Below, piece after piece: positions 1 to 8,601 of a DNA stretch of 64,000 nt (position 1 is its first letter; every line of letters begins with the position of its first letter). The position numbers and the translations under genes are program-made. The notes below the pieces were generated by a model. It ran no database searches, was not told the origin of the DNA, and saw nothing but the letters and a program-made list of their open reading frames with translations. Origin of the DNA: Subdoligranulum variabile (lineage in GTDB: Bacteria > Bacillota > Clostridia > Oscillospirales > Ruminococcaceae); NCBI GenBank assembly GCA_003343905.1, contig QAKI01000063.1:124001-188000 (forward strand). Direction: 5' to 3'.

Positions 1-116
1 TCAACTACATTGACGCCATCATCAACACGGCCATGAACGGCGGCGACCCCATGACGGTCCAGGAACCGACGGGCAGCTGCACCGGCAGCTGTGCGACCTG
101 CGGCGGCTGCCACTAA
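1..116 (+). CDS. YlbF-family regulator, C-terminal fragment
   Basis: Only the last 37 codons are present, read from position 3 to the TAA at 114-116. The visible end is a short helical stretch followed by a tail with four cysteines in a C-x3-C-x2-C-x2-C pattern ending GGCH. YlbF/YmcA (Ric) proteins of Firmicutes often carry such Cys tails, and the B. subtilis Ric complex binds Fe-S clusters; a ylbF-like gene directly before mutS is common in Clostridia. The identification rests on this tail and the position, so it is tentative. There is no terminator before mutS, which starts 55 nt downstream, so the two are probably co-transcribed. Confidence 0.55.
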   Translation, partial: NYIDAIINTAMNGGDPMTVQEPTGSCTGSCATCGGCH

Positions 117-171
117 GGCGCGCCCCGGATGACGAAACAACAGGAAAGCAGAAACAACAGGAGTGTGAAAC

Positions 172-2790
172 ATGGCCGAACAAGCAGTATCGCCCATGAT
201 GCAGCAGTATTTTGAGATCAAGAAACAGCATCCCAACGAGATCGTGTTCTACCGCGTCGGGGACTTTTACGAGATGTTCTACGACGACGCGCTGACGGCT
301 TCGCGGGAACTGGAGCTGACCTTGACGGGCAAAAACTGCGGCAGGGAGGAGCGCGCCCCCATGTGCGGGGTGCCCTTCCACTCCTACGAAACGTATGTGG
401 CGCGGCTGATCGCCAAAGGCTACAAGGTGGCGATCTGTGAGCAGATGGAGGACCCGGCGCTGGCCAAGGGGCTGGTCAAGCGGGACATCATCCGCGTGGT
501 CACGCCGGGCACTGTGATCGAGAGCAGCATGCTGGACGAAGACAAAAACAACTACCTGTGCAGCATTTACTGCAAGCGCCGCCGCGGCCGCTGGAAGGCG
601 GGCGTATGCTTTGCCGATATTTCCACCGGCGAAGCCCGCGCGACGGAACTGGATGCGGAAAAGATCGGCCCCGCGATCATCACGGAACTGTGCCGCTTTA
701 TGCCCAGCGAGATCCTGATCAACCCGCCCATGCTGGACTTCAAAGACGTGACCACCTACATCAAGCAGCACACCAACGCGCTTGTGGAACTGCGCGAGGA
801 CGCCTGCTATCAGGACGCCCTGGTGGAGGAAACGATGGCGGGGCAGTTCGGCGCGGACTGGCGCCAGAATATGGACTATGAGCCTGACCGTCTGGTGCCC
901 TATGCCGTGGCGGCGATGCTGAATTACCTGCGCGAGACCCAGAAGCATGGCCTGGAGCGCATCAAGACCGTGGAGAACTACGCGGACGCCCAGTATATGC
1001 GCCTGTCCCCCGTGACGCGCGCCAACCTGGAATTGACCGAGACCATGCGCGGCCGCGAGAAGCGCGGCACGCTGCTTTGGGTATTGGATAAGACCGAAAC
1101 TTCGATGGGCAAGCGCCTGCTGCGCGCCTGGATCGAGCAGCCACTGGTGGATGCCGACGCCATCAACGCGCGCCTGGCGGCGGTGCAGGCCCTGTATGCG
1201 GCCAACATCGCGCGGGCGGACCTGCGGGAAGCACTGTCCCATGTATATGACATCGAACGTCTGACCACCCGCATCCTCTACGGTTCCGCAACGCCGCGGG
1301 AAGTCAAGGCGCTGGGGGATACCTGCGCCCGTCTGCCCCAGATCCGGGAACAGGCGGCCGCCTGCGGCGCGCCGCTGCTGGAACAGCTTGCGGGCCAGAT
1401 CGACCTGCTGCAGGACCTACAGGAGAAGATCGGGGCCGCGCTGGTGGAGGATCCCCCGGCCACGCTGAAGGACGGCGGTGCGATCCGCAGCGGCTACAAC
1501 AGCGAAGTGGACGAACTGCGCGACATCATGCACGGCGGCAAGGGGTACCTGGCCAGCCTGGAAGCCAAGCTGCGGGAGGAAACGGGCATCCCCAAACTGA
1601 AGATCGGGTTCAACAAGGTGTTCGGCTACTACATCGAGGTCAGCCGTTCCTATTCCGACGCGGTGCCCGATACCTTCACCCGCAAACAGACGCTGACGAA
1701 CGGGGAACGGTACATCACCCCGGAACTCAAGGAACTTGAAAACAAGATCCTGGGGGCGAACGAACGACTGCTTGCGCTGGAGCATCAGCTTTTCGCCGAC
1801 CTTCTTTCCGATATTTCCGCCCAGATCGTGCGGTTGCAGCGCACTGCGCTGGCGGTGGCCCAGCTTGACGTGCTGGCGGGCTTTGCCGAAGTGGCGCTGC
1901 AAAACAACTACGCCATGCCGACGGTGGACCGCAGCGACCGCATGGAGATCCGGGAGGGCCGCCACCCGGTGATCGAACAGATGCTCAAGGGCAGCTTGTT
2001 CGTTCCCAACGACACCCTGCTGGACGAGAGCGAAAACCGTATGCTGCTGATCACCGGCCCGAACATGGCCGGTAAATCCACTTATATGCGCCAGAACGCC
2101 CTGATCGCGCTGATGGCGCAGATCGGCTGTTTTGTCCCGGCGGCCAGCGCCCATATCGGCGTTGTCGATGCGATCTTCACCCGTGTGGGCGCGTCGGACG
2201 ATCTGGCGGCGGGGCAGTCCACTTTCATGGTCGAAATGACCGAAGTGGCGGAGATCCTGCGCCACGCCAGCAAGGACAGCCTTGTGATCTTGGATGAGAT
2301 CGGGCGCGGTACTTCCACCTTCGACGGCATGAGCATCGCCCGCGCGGTGGTGGAATATATCTGCGACAACATCGGCTGCAAGACGCTGTTTGCGACGCAT
2401 TACCATGAACTGACCGGGATGGAACAGGACATCTTCGGCGTGAAGAACTACAACATCGCCGTGAAGAAGCGCGGGGAGGACATTACCTTCCTGCGGCGGA
2501 TCGTGGCGGGCCCGGCGGACGACAGCTACGGCATCGAGGTGGCCAAGCTGGCGGGGCTGCCTTCCAGCGTCACCAAGCGCGCCCATGCGGTGCTGCGCCA
2601 GCTGGAAGCCAGCGCGCCCGACCATAACAAGACGCTCCAACTGGATTTTGAAACGGTGGAAGCGTATAACAACCCCTCGGTCCCCAGCGAAGTGGTGGAA
2701 AAACTCCACAAGCTCGATATTGAAACGCTGACGCCGCTGGAGGCGCTGAATTTCCTGTACGAACTCAAGAATACACTGGACAAAGAATAA
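172..2790 (+). CDS. mutS: DNA mismatch repair protein MutS
   Basis: MutS recognises base mismatches and small loops and, with ATP, recruits MutL. The 872-residue length is normal for MutS1. The mismatch-wedging Phe-x-Glu motif is at F32-Y33-E34. The C-terminal ABC-type ATPase has Walker A GPNMAGKST at about 629-637 and Walker B ending D708-E709, followed by the signature GRGTSTFDG. The ATG at 172 has an AGGAG ribosome site at 159-163. mutL follows after 15 nt and miaA after that, giving a mutS-mutL-miaA operon. No anomaly is seen. Confidence 0.98.
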   Translation: MAEQAVSPMMQQYFEIKKQHPNEIVFYRVGDFYEMFYDDALTASRELELTLTGKNCGREERAPMCGVPFHSYETYVARLIAKGYKVAICEQMEDPALAKGLVKRDIIRVVTPGTVIESSMLDEDKNNYLCSIYCKRRRGRWKAGVCFADISTGEARATELDAEKIGPAIITELCRFMPSEILINPPMLDFKDVTTYIKQHTNALVELREDACYQDALVEETMAGQFGADWRQNMDYEPDRLVPYAVAAMLNYLRETQKHGLERIKTVENYADAQYMRLSPVTRANLELTETMRGREKRGTLLWVLDKTETSMGKRLLRAWIEQPLVDADAINARLAAVQALYAANIARADLREALSHVYDIERLTTRILYGSATPREVKALGDTCARLPQIREQAAACGAPLLEQLAGQIDLLQDLQEKIGAALVEDPPATLKDGGAIRSGYNSEVDELRDIMHGGKGYLASLEAKLREETGIPKLKIGFNKVFGYYIEVSRSYSDAVPDTFTRKQTLTNGERYITPELKELENKILGANERLLALEHQLFADLLSDISAQIVRLQRTALAVAQLDVLAGFAEVALQNNYAMPTVDRSDRMEIREGRHPVIEQMLKGSLFVPNDTLLDESENRMLLITGPNMAGKSTYMRQNALIALMAQIGCFVPAASAHIGVVDAIFTRVGASDDLAAGQSTFMVEMTEVAEILRHASKDSLVILDEIGRGTSTFDGMSIARAVVEYICDNIGCKTLFATHYHELTGMEQDIFGVKNYNIAVKKRGEDITFLRRIVAGPADDSYGIEVAKLAGLPSSVTKRAHAVLRQLEASAPDHNKTLQLDFETVEAYNNPSVPSEVVEKLHKLDIETLTPLEALNFLYELKNTLDKE

Positions 2791-2805
2791 AGGCAGGTGA
2801 ACGAT

Positions 2806-4983
2806 ATGGCAGAGATCCGCGTTCTGGACAAACACACGGCGGAACTGATCGCGGCCGGCGAGGTCGTGGAGCGCCCCGCGTCGGTGGCGAAGGAACTGTT
2901 GGAAAATGCCATTGACGCCGGTGCGACCCAGATCACGCTGTCCGCGGTGCGGGGCGGGATCGCCCAGTTGCAGATCGTGGACAACGGCAGCGGGATCGAG
3001 GCGGAGTACATCGACAAGGCGTTTATCCGTCACGCGACCAGCAAGATCGCCACGGCGGAAGATCTGAACCATATCCACACGCTGGGCTTCCGCGGCGAAG
3101 CACTGGCATCCATCGCCAGCGTGGCGCGGGTCGATGTGCTCACCCGGACGGAGCAGGACGAGTATGCCTGCCATTACCGCATCGAGGGCGGCGAGCCGCA
3201 GGGCATGGAGCCCGGCGCGCGCCCGGTGGGAACGACGATCACCGTCAATGAACTGTTCTATAATACCCCTGCCCGCATGAAGTTCCTGAAAAAGGACGCG
3301 AGCGAAGGCTCCTATGTGGCGGACGCCGTGCTGCATGAGGCGCTGGCCCACCCGGAGATCAGCTTCCGCTTCCTCAAGGACGGCAAGCAGCAGTTCCTCA
3401 CGCCGGGCGACGGCGATTTGCGCAGCGCCGTCTACGCGGTGATGGGGCGCGAGTTTGCCCGCGACCTGCTGCCGGTGGAAGGCGGCAGCGGCGTGTACCG
3501 TGTCACGGGGCTCATCACGCCGCCGCGGGCCTGCCGCGCCAGCCGCGGCGCGCAGCACTTCTTTGTGAACGGGCGCTATGTCAAAAACCGCACGATGATG
3601 GCGGCGCTGGAAAATGCCTATAAAGGCACGATGATGCAGGGCAAGTTCCCCGGCGCGGTCCTGATGCTGGAAATGCCGGCGGATATGGTGGACGTCAACG
3701 TGCATCCGGCCAAGACCGAGATCCGCTTTGCGCGGGACAGCGACGTGTTCGACGCCGTGTACCGCGCGGTGCGCACGGCGCTGACGGCGCCGGGCAGCGG
3801 CGAATGCCGTTTTGAACTTCATGAGGAAGCGCCGGCCCCGGCTAAAGAAGAAAAGCCGCAGCAGCCGCAGAAGGCGCAGACTGTTCCGCCGGCAGCCCCC
3901 GGCCGCCAGCCGGTGCAGGAAAGATCCCGGTTTACGACCCTTTCGGCGGCGGAGTACCGCGCGCTGACCCGCCTGACGGAACCCGTGCCGGCCAAGCCGC
4001 TGCCGGGAACGATCACGATGGAAGCACCGAAGCCGGTGTATCATGCGGAGCAGGAACCGCTGCGCCCGGCCCCCATGCCGCGGACCGCTGCGCCGGAGGA
4101 ATCGGTGCTGGATATCCTGCCCGACCTGCCGGGGCCGGAAGAAACGCCCGCGCACCCGGCGGCTGCGCTGCAGGAAGTGGAGGACCTGCCCGACGCGGAA
4201 GGCCGCACCCTGCCTGACGCCCTTGCGGACGCGCTGGACGGCATGAAGGCTGCCCCCGTCCCGCCGCAGAGCGAAGCGGACGGCATTTCGCCGGTTCCCC
4301 CGGCGGAAGAAGCCGCCGAAACGCAGGAGCCGGAGGCTGCTCAAATTTCCCTCAGTGCGCTGCCGCCGGAAACGGCGACCCCGGAACAGACGGTCATGGC
4401 GCCGCCCGCCCCGGAACCGCTGCGTCTGGTGGGGGAAGTGTTCAAGACCTACATCATTACCGAACGCGGTTCGGAACTCTGCCTGATCGACAAGCACGCG
4501 GCCCACGAACGCATTCTGTTTGAAAAACTGGCGAAGGACTACGGCAACGTACCGGCCCAGATGCTGCTGGTGCCGGTGCAGGTCAACCTGACGGCGGGGG
4601 AAAAGAGCGCGCTGCTCCAAAATCTGGAACTGCTTGCGGACGCCGGTGTGGAAGTGGAAGATTTCGGCGGGCCCACGGTGCTGGTGCGGGCGGTGCCCGC
4701 GGATGTCACGGTGGACGATGTGGAAGATATGGTGGTGGAACTGGCCGCCCACCTGCTGAACGGCGGGCGCGACGCGCTGCGGGAAAAGACCGAGTGGGTG
4801 CTCCACTCCATTGCGTGCCGGGCCGCCATCAAGGCGGGCGACCGCACCACCAGCGCGGAAATGCTGGCGCTGGCGCAGCAGATCATGGACGGTACGATCC
4901 CGCCTTTCTGCCCCCACGGCCGCCCCTGCGTGCTGAAGATCACCCGGAAGGAGCTGGAAAAGCAGTTTGGACGCCTTGTATGA
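2806..4983 (+). CDS. mutL: DNA mismatch repair endonuclease MutL
   Basis: MutL is the GHKL-ATPase nickase that acts after MutS. The N-terminus has the family pattern IAAGEVVERPASV, then ENAIDAGA and the GFRGEAL loop. The C-terminal domain carries the endonuclease motif DKHAAHE (562-568) and the metal-site motif CPHGRP (702-707), so it should be nicking-competent. Between the two domains is a very long Ala/Pro/Glu-rich linker (about residues 340-540). I chose ATG 2806 over the upstream GTG 2797 because the AGGCAGG ribosome site at 2791-2797 would overlap the GTG. The 725-residue product overlaps the miaA start by about 17 nt. Confidence 0.97.
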   Translation: MAEIRVLDKHTAELIAAGEVVERPASVAKELLENAIDAGATQITLSAVRGGIAQLQIVDNGSGIEAEYIDKAFIRHATSKIATAEDLNHIHTLGFRGEALASIASVARVDVLTRTEQDEYACHYRIEGGEPQGMEPGARPVGTTITVNELFYNTPARMKFLKKDASEGSYVADAVLHEALAHPEISFRFLKDGKQQFLTPGDGDLRSAVYAVMGREFARDLLPVEGGSGVYRVTGLITPPRACRASRGAQHFFVNGRYVKNRTMMAALENAYKGTMMQGKFPGAVLMLEMPADMVDVNVHPAKTEIRFARDSDVFDAVYRAVRTALTAPGSGECRFELHEEAPAPAKEEKPQQPQKAQTVPPAAPGRQPVQERSRFTTLSAAEYRALTRLTEPVPAKPLPGTITMEAPKPVYHAEQEPLRPAPMPRTAAPEESVLDILPDLPGPEETPAHPAAALQEVEDLPDAEGRTLPDALADALDGMKAAPVPPQSEADGISPVPPAEEAAETQEPEAAQISLSALPPETATPEQTVMAPPAPEPLRLVGEVFKTYIITERGSELCLIDKHAAHERILFEKLAKDYGNVPAQMLLVPVQVNLTAGEKSALLQNLELLADAGVEVEDFGGPTVLVRAVPADVTVDDVEDMVVELAAHLLNGGRDALREKTEWVLHSIACRAAIKAGDRTTSAEMLALAQQIMDGTIPPFCPHGRPCVLKITRKELEKQFGRLV

Positions 4984-5911
4984 CCGGCCCAAAGTGGTAG
5001 CGGTGGGCGGGCCGACCGCTACCGGCAAAACGGCCCTTTCCGTCGCGCTGGCCCGCGCTTTCCGCGGTGAGATCATCAACGCGGATTCCATGCAGATCTA
5101 TCAGGGCCTTTCCATCGGGACGGCCAAGGCGACGCCGGAAGAACGGCAGGGCGTCCCGCACCATCTTCTGGATTTTCTGCCGCCGGAACAGTCCTACAGT
5201 GTGGCGGACTATGTGGCGGCCGCCGCGCAGCAGATCGAACAGATCACGGCGCGCGGGAACCTGCCCATTCTGGCCGGGGGGACCGGGCTGTACATCACCA
5301 GCCTGCTGCGGGGGATAAAGTTCACCACCGTGCAGACGGACCCCGCCCTGCGCGAAAGGCTGCGGCAGCAGGCCGAGATCGAGGGAGCGCAGGCCCTTTA
5401 TGAGCGCCTGCGTGCGGTGGACCCCGCCTGTGCGGCGGGGGTACACCCCAACAATCTGACGCGGGTCATCCGCGCGTTGGAACTGTATGAACTGACGGGC
5501 CAGACAAAGGAAGTGCAGCAGCAGGATTCCCGGCCCGAAACGCCGCCCTACCGCTCGCTCTGTCTGTGCCTTACCTGCCGGGACCGCGCCCTGCTGTACC
5601 AGCGCATCGACCGGCGGGTGGACAAAATGCTGGCCGACGGCCTGCTGGAGGAAGCCGAACTGGTGTGGCGCAACAGGGATCGCTACCGCACCGCCGCCCA
5701 GGCCATCGGGTACAAAGAGTTTTTCCTGTATTTTGAACAGGACCAGACGTTGGGGGAGTGCACGGCCCGTCTGAAACAGGCGACCCGCCATTATGCCAAG
5801 CGGCAGCTCACCTGGTTCCGCCACCAGAGCGACGCCGTGTGGCTCTATGTGGAGGACGGCGGCCTGACGGAACGCGCCTGCGAACTGGTCCAAACGTTTT
5901 TATCTGACTGA
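4967..5911 (+). CDS. miaA: tRNA dimethylallyltransferase MiaA
   Basis: MiaA transfers dimethylallyl from DMAPP to A37 of tRNAs reading UNN codons. The P-loop GGPTATGKT is at 14-22 and the catalytic region NADSMQIY contains D40-S41; GGTGLYI follows. The length of 314 is typical. The start is a TTG (4967, or possibly the in-frame TTG at 4976) inside the 3' end of mutL, with AAGGAG at 4948-4953, so translation is probably coupled to mutL. The hfq gene that often follows miaA in Firmicutes is absent here. Confidence 0.96.
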   Translation: MDALYDRPKVVAVGGPTATGKTALSVALARAFRGEIINADSMQIYQGLSIGTAKATPEERQGVPHHLLDFLPPEQSYSVADYVAAAAQQIEQITARGNLPILAGGTGLYITSLLRGIKFTTVQTDPALRERLRQQAEIEGAQALYERLRAVDPACAAGVHPNNLTRVIRALELYELTGQTKEVQQQDSRPETPPYRSLCLCLTCRDRALLYQRIDRRVDKMLADGLLEEAELVWRNRDRYRTAAQAIGYKEFFLYFEQDQTLGECTARLKQATRHYAKRQLTWFRHQSDAVWLYVEDGGLTERACELVQTFLSD

Positions 5912-5937
5912 TCCCGCAACAGAAAGGAGGCGATCGC

Positions 5938-7167
5938 ATGGAGCGTGACAAAAAGCCAATCAATGCCGTCAGGATACTGCGGTGGGTCGGTCTTGCGCTG
6001 CTGGCGGTCGTCTTTTTGTATGTGGTGGCCCAGTGCTTTGTGATCTTTCACCAGTCTTACAAAACGGAGATCGCCATCCGGCACACGATGTCCGACAGCG
6101 TCATGCTGGACGGGGTCGTTTCGTATGAGGCAGTCCCGGTGGAGGGCACCGGCGAACTGGGCTATCTCGTGCAGGACGGCGAGCGGGTGAGCAACGGCAC
6201 CGTCCTGGCGGAACTCTATACCGACGATTCCCAAGGCCTTTTGCGGGAGCGTCTGGACCGTTTGCAGCGCACCATCGACCTGCTCAGCAAATCCCAGAAT
6301 TCCGACAGCAGCGATCTTTCGGTATTGACCAACCAGACCCGGCAGGCGCTTTACAACCTGCTGGACAAATTGGACACGGCCGAATACAGCGGCATCACCG
6401 AGGCGGTGGACGACTTTCTGCTGGCGCAAAACCGATTGCAGGTGAATACCGGGCAGACGGGCGATTTTTCCCAGACGCTGCAAACGCTGCAGGCGGAATA
6501 TGACGAGATCTACGCGCAGCTCAGTTCGCTGCAGACGATCACGGCGTCCACCAACGGCTATTTCAGCAGTACGGATGCCGCCCCGACGATCCAGACCGAC
6601 CCGCAGGCGTTGGATCAGGCGTCCCCGGCGGAACTGCAGCAGATGCTGGCCGATGGATTCCCCGCCGCGGATACAGGCCGGGCGGGCCAGATCGCCACGG
6701 GGTTCAGCTGGCGGTTTTATACCGTGTGCGACCTTGAAACGGCGGCGCGGTTCGACGGGATCACATCGGTGAAGATCAGTGTCCCCGGCAAACAGAACAC
6801 GCCGCTGGCCGCGACCCTGGTCGAGTGCACGGTCAGCGAGGAGGACGGGATCGCCAAACTGGTGTTTGAATGCCAGAGCATCAACGCCGAAATTTTGAGC
6901 CTTGGGCAGGAGACCGCGCAGATCGATATCAAGACCTACGAGGGCATCCGCATCGACAAGCAGGCGCTGCACATCGTGGACGGCCAGCGCGGCGTCTATG
7001 TGAAGTACGGCAACCTGCAGCGGTTCCTGCGCATCACGATCCTGTATGAGGATGAAAACTACATCCTGATCCCGGATAACGGCGCGATCGGCACCGACAA
7101 CGAAGTCCGCCTGTATGACGAGATCATCGTCCAGGGCACCAACCTGGAAAACGGCAAACTGCTGTAG
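5938..7167 (+). CDS. HlyD-like membrane-anchored adaptor protein
   Basis: A 409-residue protein with one N-terminal membrane segment (about 15-37) and a large extracytoplasmic part. A lipoyl-like half-motif GYLVQDGERVSNGTVLAEL (about 74-92) is followed by a helical, probably coiled-coil stretch (about 95-190) and a C-terminal beta-rich region. This is the membrane-fusion/HlyD layout. No ABC or MFS transporter gene is adjacent, so its partner and substrate are unknown. It has a strong AGAAAGGAGG ribosome site and lies 26 nt after miaA. Its position just before sepF suggests an envelope or division-related role, but that is inference. Confidence 0.7.
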   Translation: MERDKKPINAVRILRWVGLALLAVVFLYVVAQCFVIFHQSYKTEIAIRHTMSDSVMLDGVVSYEAVPVEGTGELGYLVQDGERVSNGTVLAELYTDDSQGLLRERLDRLQRTIDLLSKSQNSDSSDLSVLTNQTRQALYNLLDKLDTAEYSGITEAVDDFLLAQNRLQVNTGQTGDFSQTLQTLQAEYDEIYAQLSSLQTITASTNGYFSSTDAAPTIQTDPQALDQASPAELQQMLADGFPAADTGRAGQIATGFSWRFYTVCDLETAARFDGITSVKISVPGKQNTPLAATLVECTVSEEDGIAKLVFECQSINAEILSLGQETAQIDIKTYEGIRIDKQALHIVDGQRGVYVKYGNLQRFLRITILYEDENYILIPDNGAIGTDNEVRLYDEIIVQGTNLENGKLL

Positions 7168-7191
7168 CGAAGAGAATCTGACGGTTTTATA

Positions 7192-7220
7192 TTGACAACT
7201 GGCGGCAAATCGACGATAAT
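7192..7220 (+). promoter_or_regulatory. SigA-type promoter for sepF
   Basis: A consensus -35 TTGACA at 7192-7197 and a -10 GATAAT at 7215-7220 are separated by exactly 17 nt. The site lies in the gap between the HlyD-like gene and sepF, 70 nt before the sepF start, and probably drives sepF-ylmH. Confidence 0.8.
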
Positions 7221-7289
7221 ATTTAGTATATATTGCTGTAATCGTGTCTGTACAGTTTTTTGAACAGGCGACCAAAGGAGTTAACGATT

Positions 7290-7742
7290 ATGTCTATGTT
7301 TGACAGCTTGAAAAGCAAACTGGGGATCGACCCGGAAGGCGATTCGTATATAGATGATACAGAGGACGAAATTTTCGCAGGCGGCCAGGGCGGCGGCGCT
7401 GCACAGAGCTACGCGCAGGCGGAAAACAAACAGCACAGCAACAAGGTGGTCAACATCAACGCGACGACCCAGTTGCAGGTCGTGCTGGTCAAACCCGAAC
7501 GGTTTGAGGACGCTTCCACCATTGCCGACCAGCTCAATGCCAAGCGCACGGTCGTTCTGAACCTGGAATCTACCGGCAAGGAAGTTTCCCGCCGGCTGAT
7601 CGATTTCCTCTCCGGCGTGGCCTATGCAAACAATGGTCAGATCAAGCGCGTGGCCACCAGCACGTTCATCATTACCCCCTACAATGTGGATATCATGGGC
7701 GATCTGATCGACGAACTGGAGAACAATGGCGTCTTCTTCTAA
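7290..7742 (+). CDS. sepF: Cell division protein SepF
   Basis: SepF tethers FtsZ to the membrane and helps septum formation in Gram-positives. The 150-residue product starts MSMFDSLKSKLG, an amphipathic membrane-targeting helix, followed by an acidic/Gly/Gln-rich linker. A conserved DUF552 core covers about residues 60-148 (VVLVKPERFEDA, RTVVLNLE, RRLIDFLSGVAYA). ATG 7290 is chosen over an upstream in-frame codon because AAAGGAG lies at 7274-7280. It overlaps ylmH by 17 nt. ylmG, usually between sepF and ylmH in Bacillus, is missing. Confidence 0.95.
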   Translation: MSMFDSLKSKLGIDPEGDSYIDDTEDEIFAGGQGGGAAQSYAQAENKQHSNKVVNINATTQLQVVLVKPERFEDASTIADQLNAKRTVVLNLESTGKEVSRRLIDFLSGVAYANNGQIKRVATSTFIITPYNVDIMGDLIDELENNGVFF

Positions 7743-8532
7743 AACATCCGGCGCGGCGGCGCGCGGGTTCGTGCCGCCGCAGAATGATGACGAGCGCAGG
7801 CTCATGAGCCGCGTCGAGGAATTGTGCCGGGTGGCGCATGACCGCGGCATCCCGCGCTATACGGGGTTCCTCTCGGACCGGGAACAGGTCCTGGCGCAAG
7901 CAGCCTGCCACCGGGCGGGCTTTACGGCGTTTCGCTTCTGGGGCGGATACCCGGAAGCCGAACGCCGGGTGCTTTGCCTGGAACCGCCGGACGCCTGGCA
8001 GGAGGAGCCGGTCGCCTTTTTGCGGATCACCGCCCAGGGCACGGACCTGCCGGGGCACCGGGATCACCTGGGGGCGATCCTGGGCCTGGGGCTTGAACGC
8101 ACCTGCGTGGGCGATCTGCTGCAGGACCCGGAACAGCCCGCCGTTTTTTACGCGGCGGTGCTGGCGGATAAACAGGAGTTTATCGCCGCGGAACTGACCA
8201 GCGCGGGGCGTTGCCCGGTGCGTGCCGAAGCGGCGGACAGCCTGCCGCCCCATCTGGCCCAGGGGCCGGAAAGAACGGTGCAGGAGGCCACGGTCTCCTC
8301 CCTGCGGGCGGACGCCGTGCTGGCGGCGATGATGCATACCTCCCGGTCGCGGGCGGCAGACTATATTGCAGCCGGGCGCGTGGAAGTGAACCATCTGGCG
8401 CTGCAGGCGCCGCATGCGGCGGTTTACGCCCGCGACGTTTTTACCGTGCGGGGCGTAGGGAGATACCGGCTGACGGAGATCGGCGGAAAAAGCAGGAAGG
8501 ACCGCGTGTTCATATCCTTTTTTCAATATTGA
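7726..8532 (+). CDS. ylmH: YlmH-family S4-domain RNA-binding protein
   Basis: The 268-residue protein has the YlmH layout. An N-terminal domain contains RYTGFLSDREQ and FRFWGGYPEAERRVL. A middle domain has HRDHLGAILGLGLER, and the C-terminal S4 RNA-binding fold has the region SSLRADAVLAAMMHTSRSRA (about 190-209) followed by GRVEVNH. Family members have been linked to division-gene clusters and to ribosome-associated quality control. It overlaps sepF by 17 nt and is followed by a terminator. Confidence 0.92.
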   Translation: MASSSKTSGAAARGFVPPQNDDERRLMSRVEELCRVAHDRGIPRYTGFLSDREQVLAQAACHRAGFTAFRFWGGYPEAERRVLCLEPPDAWQEEPVAFLRITAQGTDLPGHRDHLGAILGLGLERTCVGDLLQDPEQPAVFYAAVLADKQEFIAAELTSAGRCPVRAEAADSLPPHLAQGPERTVQEATVSSLRADAVLAAMMHTSRSRAADYIAAGRVEVNHLALQAPHAAVYARDVFTVRGVGRYRLTEIGGKSRKDRVFISFFQY

Positions 8533-8537
8533 ACCCC

Positions 8538-8557
8538 AGGCGCGGAAGCGCGCTTTT
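8538..8557 (+). terminator. Rho-independent terminator after ylmH
   Basis: A short stem AGGCGCG / CGCGCTT around a GAAG loop is followed by a T run ending at 8557. The stem has 7 pairs including one G-U. It separates ylmH from divIVA, but no strong promoter is visible in the remaining 44 nt, so read-through is likely. Confidence 0.55.
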
Positions 8558-8601
8558 CCTATAAAAGTGAGTCCGGAAAGTCCGAAAACAGGAGGAGTAT
8601 C

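Noticed and set aside
1417..5091. A 1224-codon open frame on the minus strand across mutS, mutL and miaA
   Set aside because: Antisense to three conserved genes; the composition (Arg/His/Gln/Gly-rich) is what GC-rich codon bias produces, and no family motif is seen.
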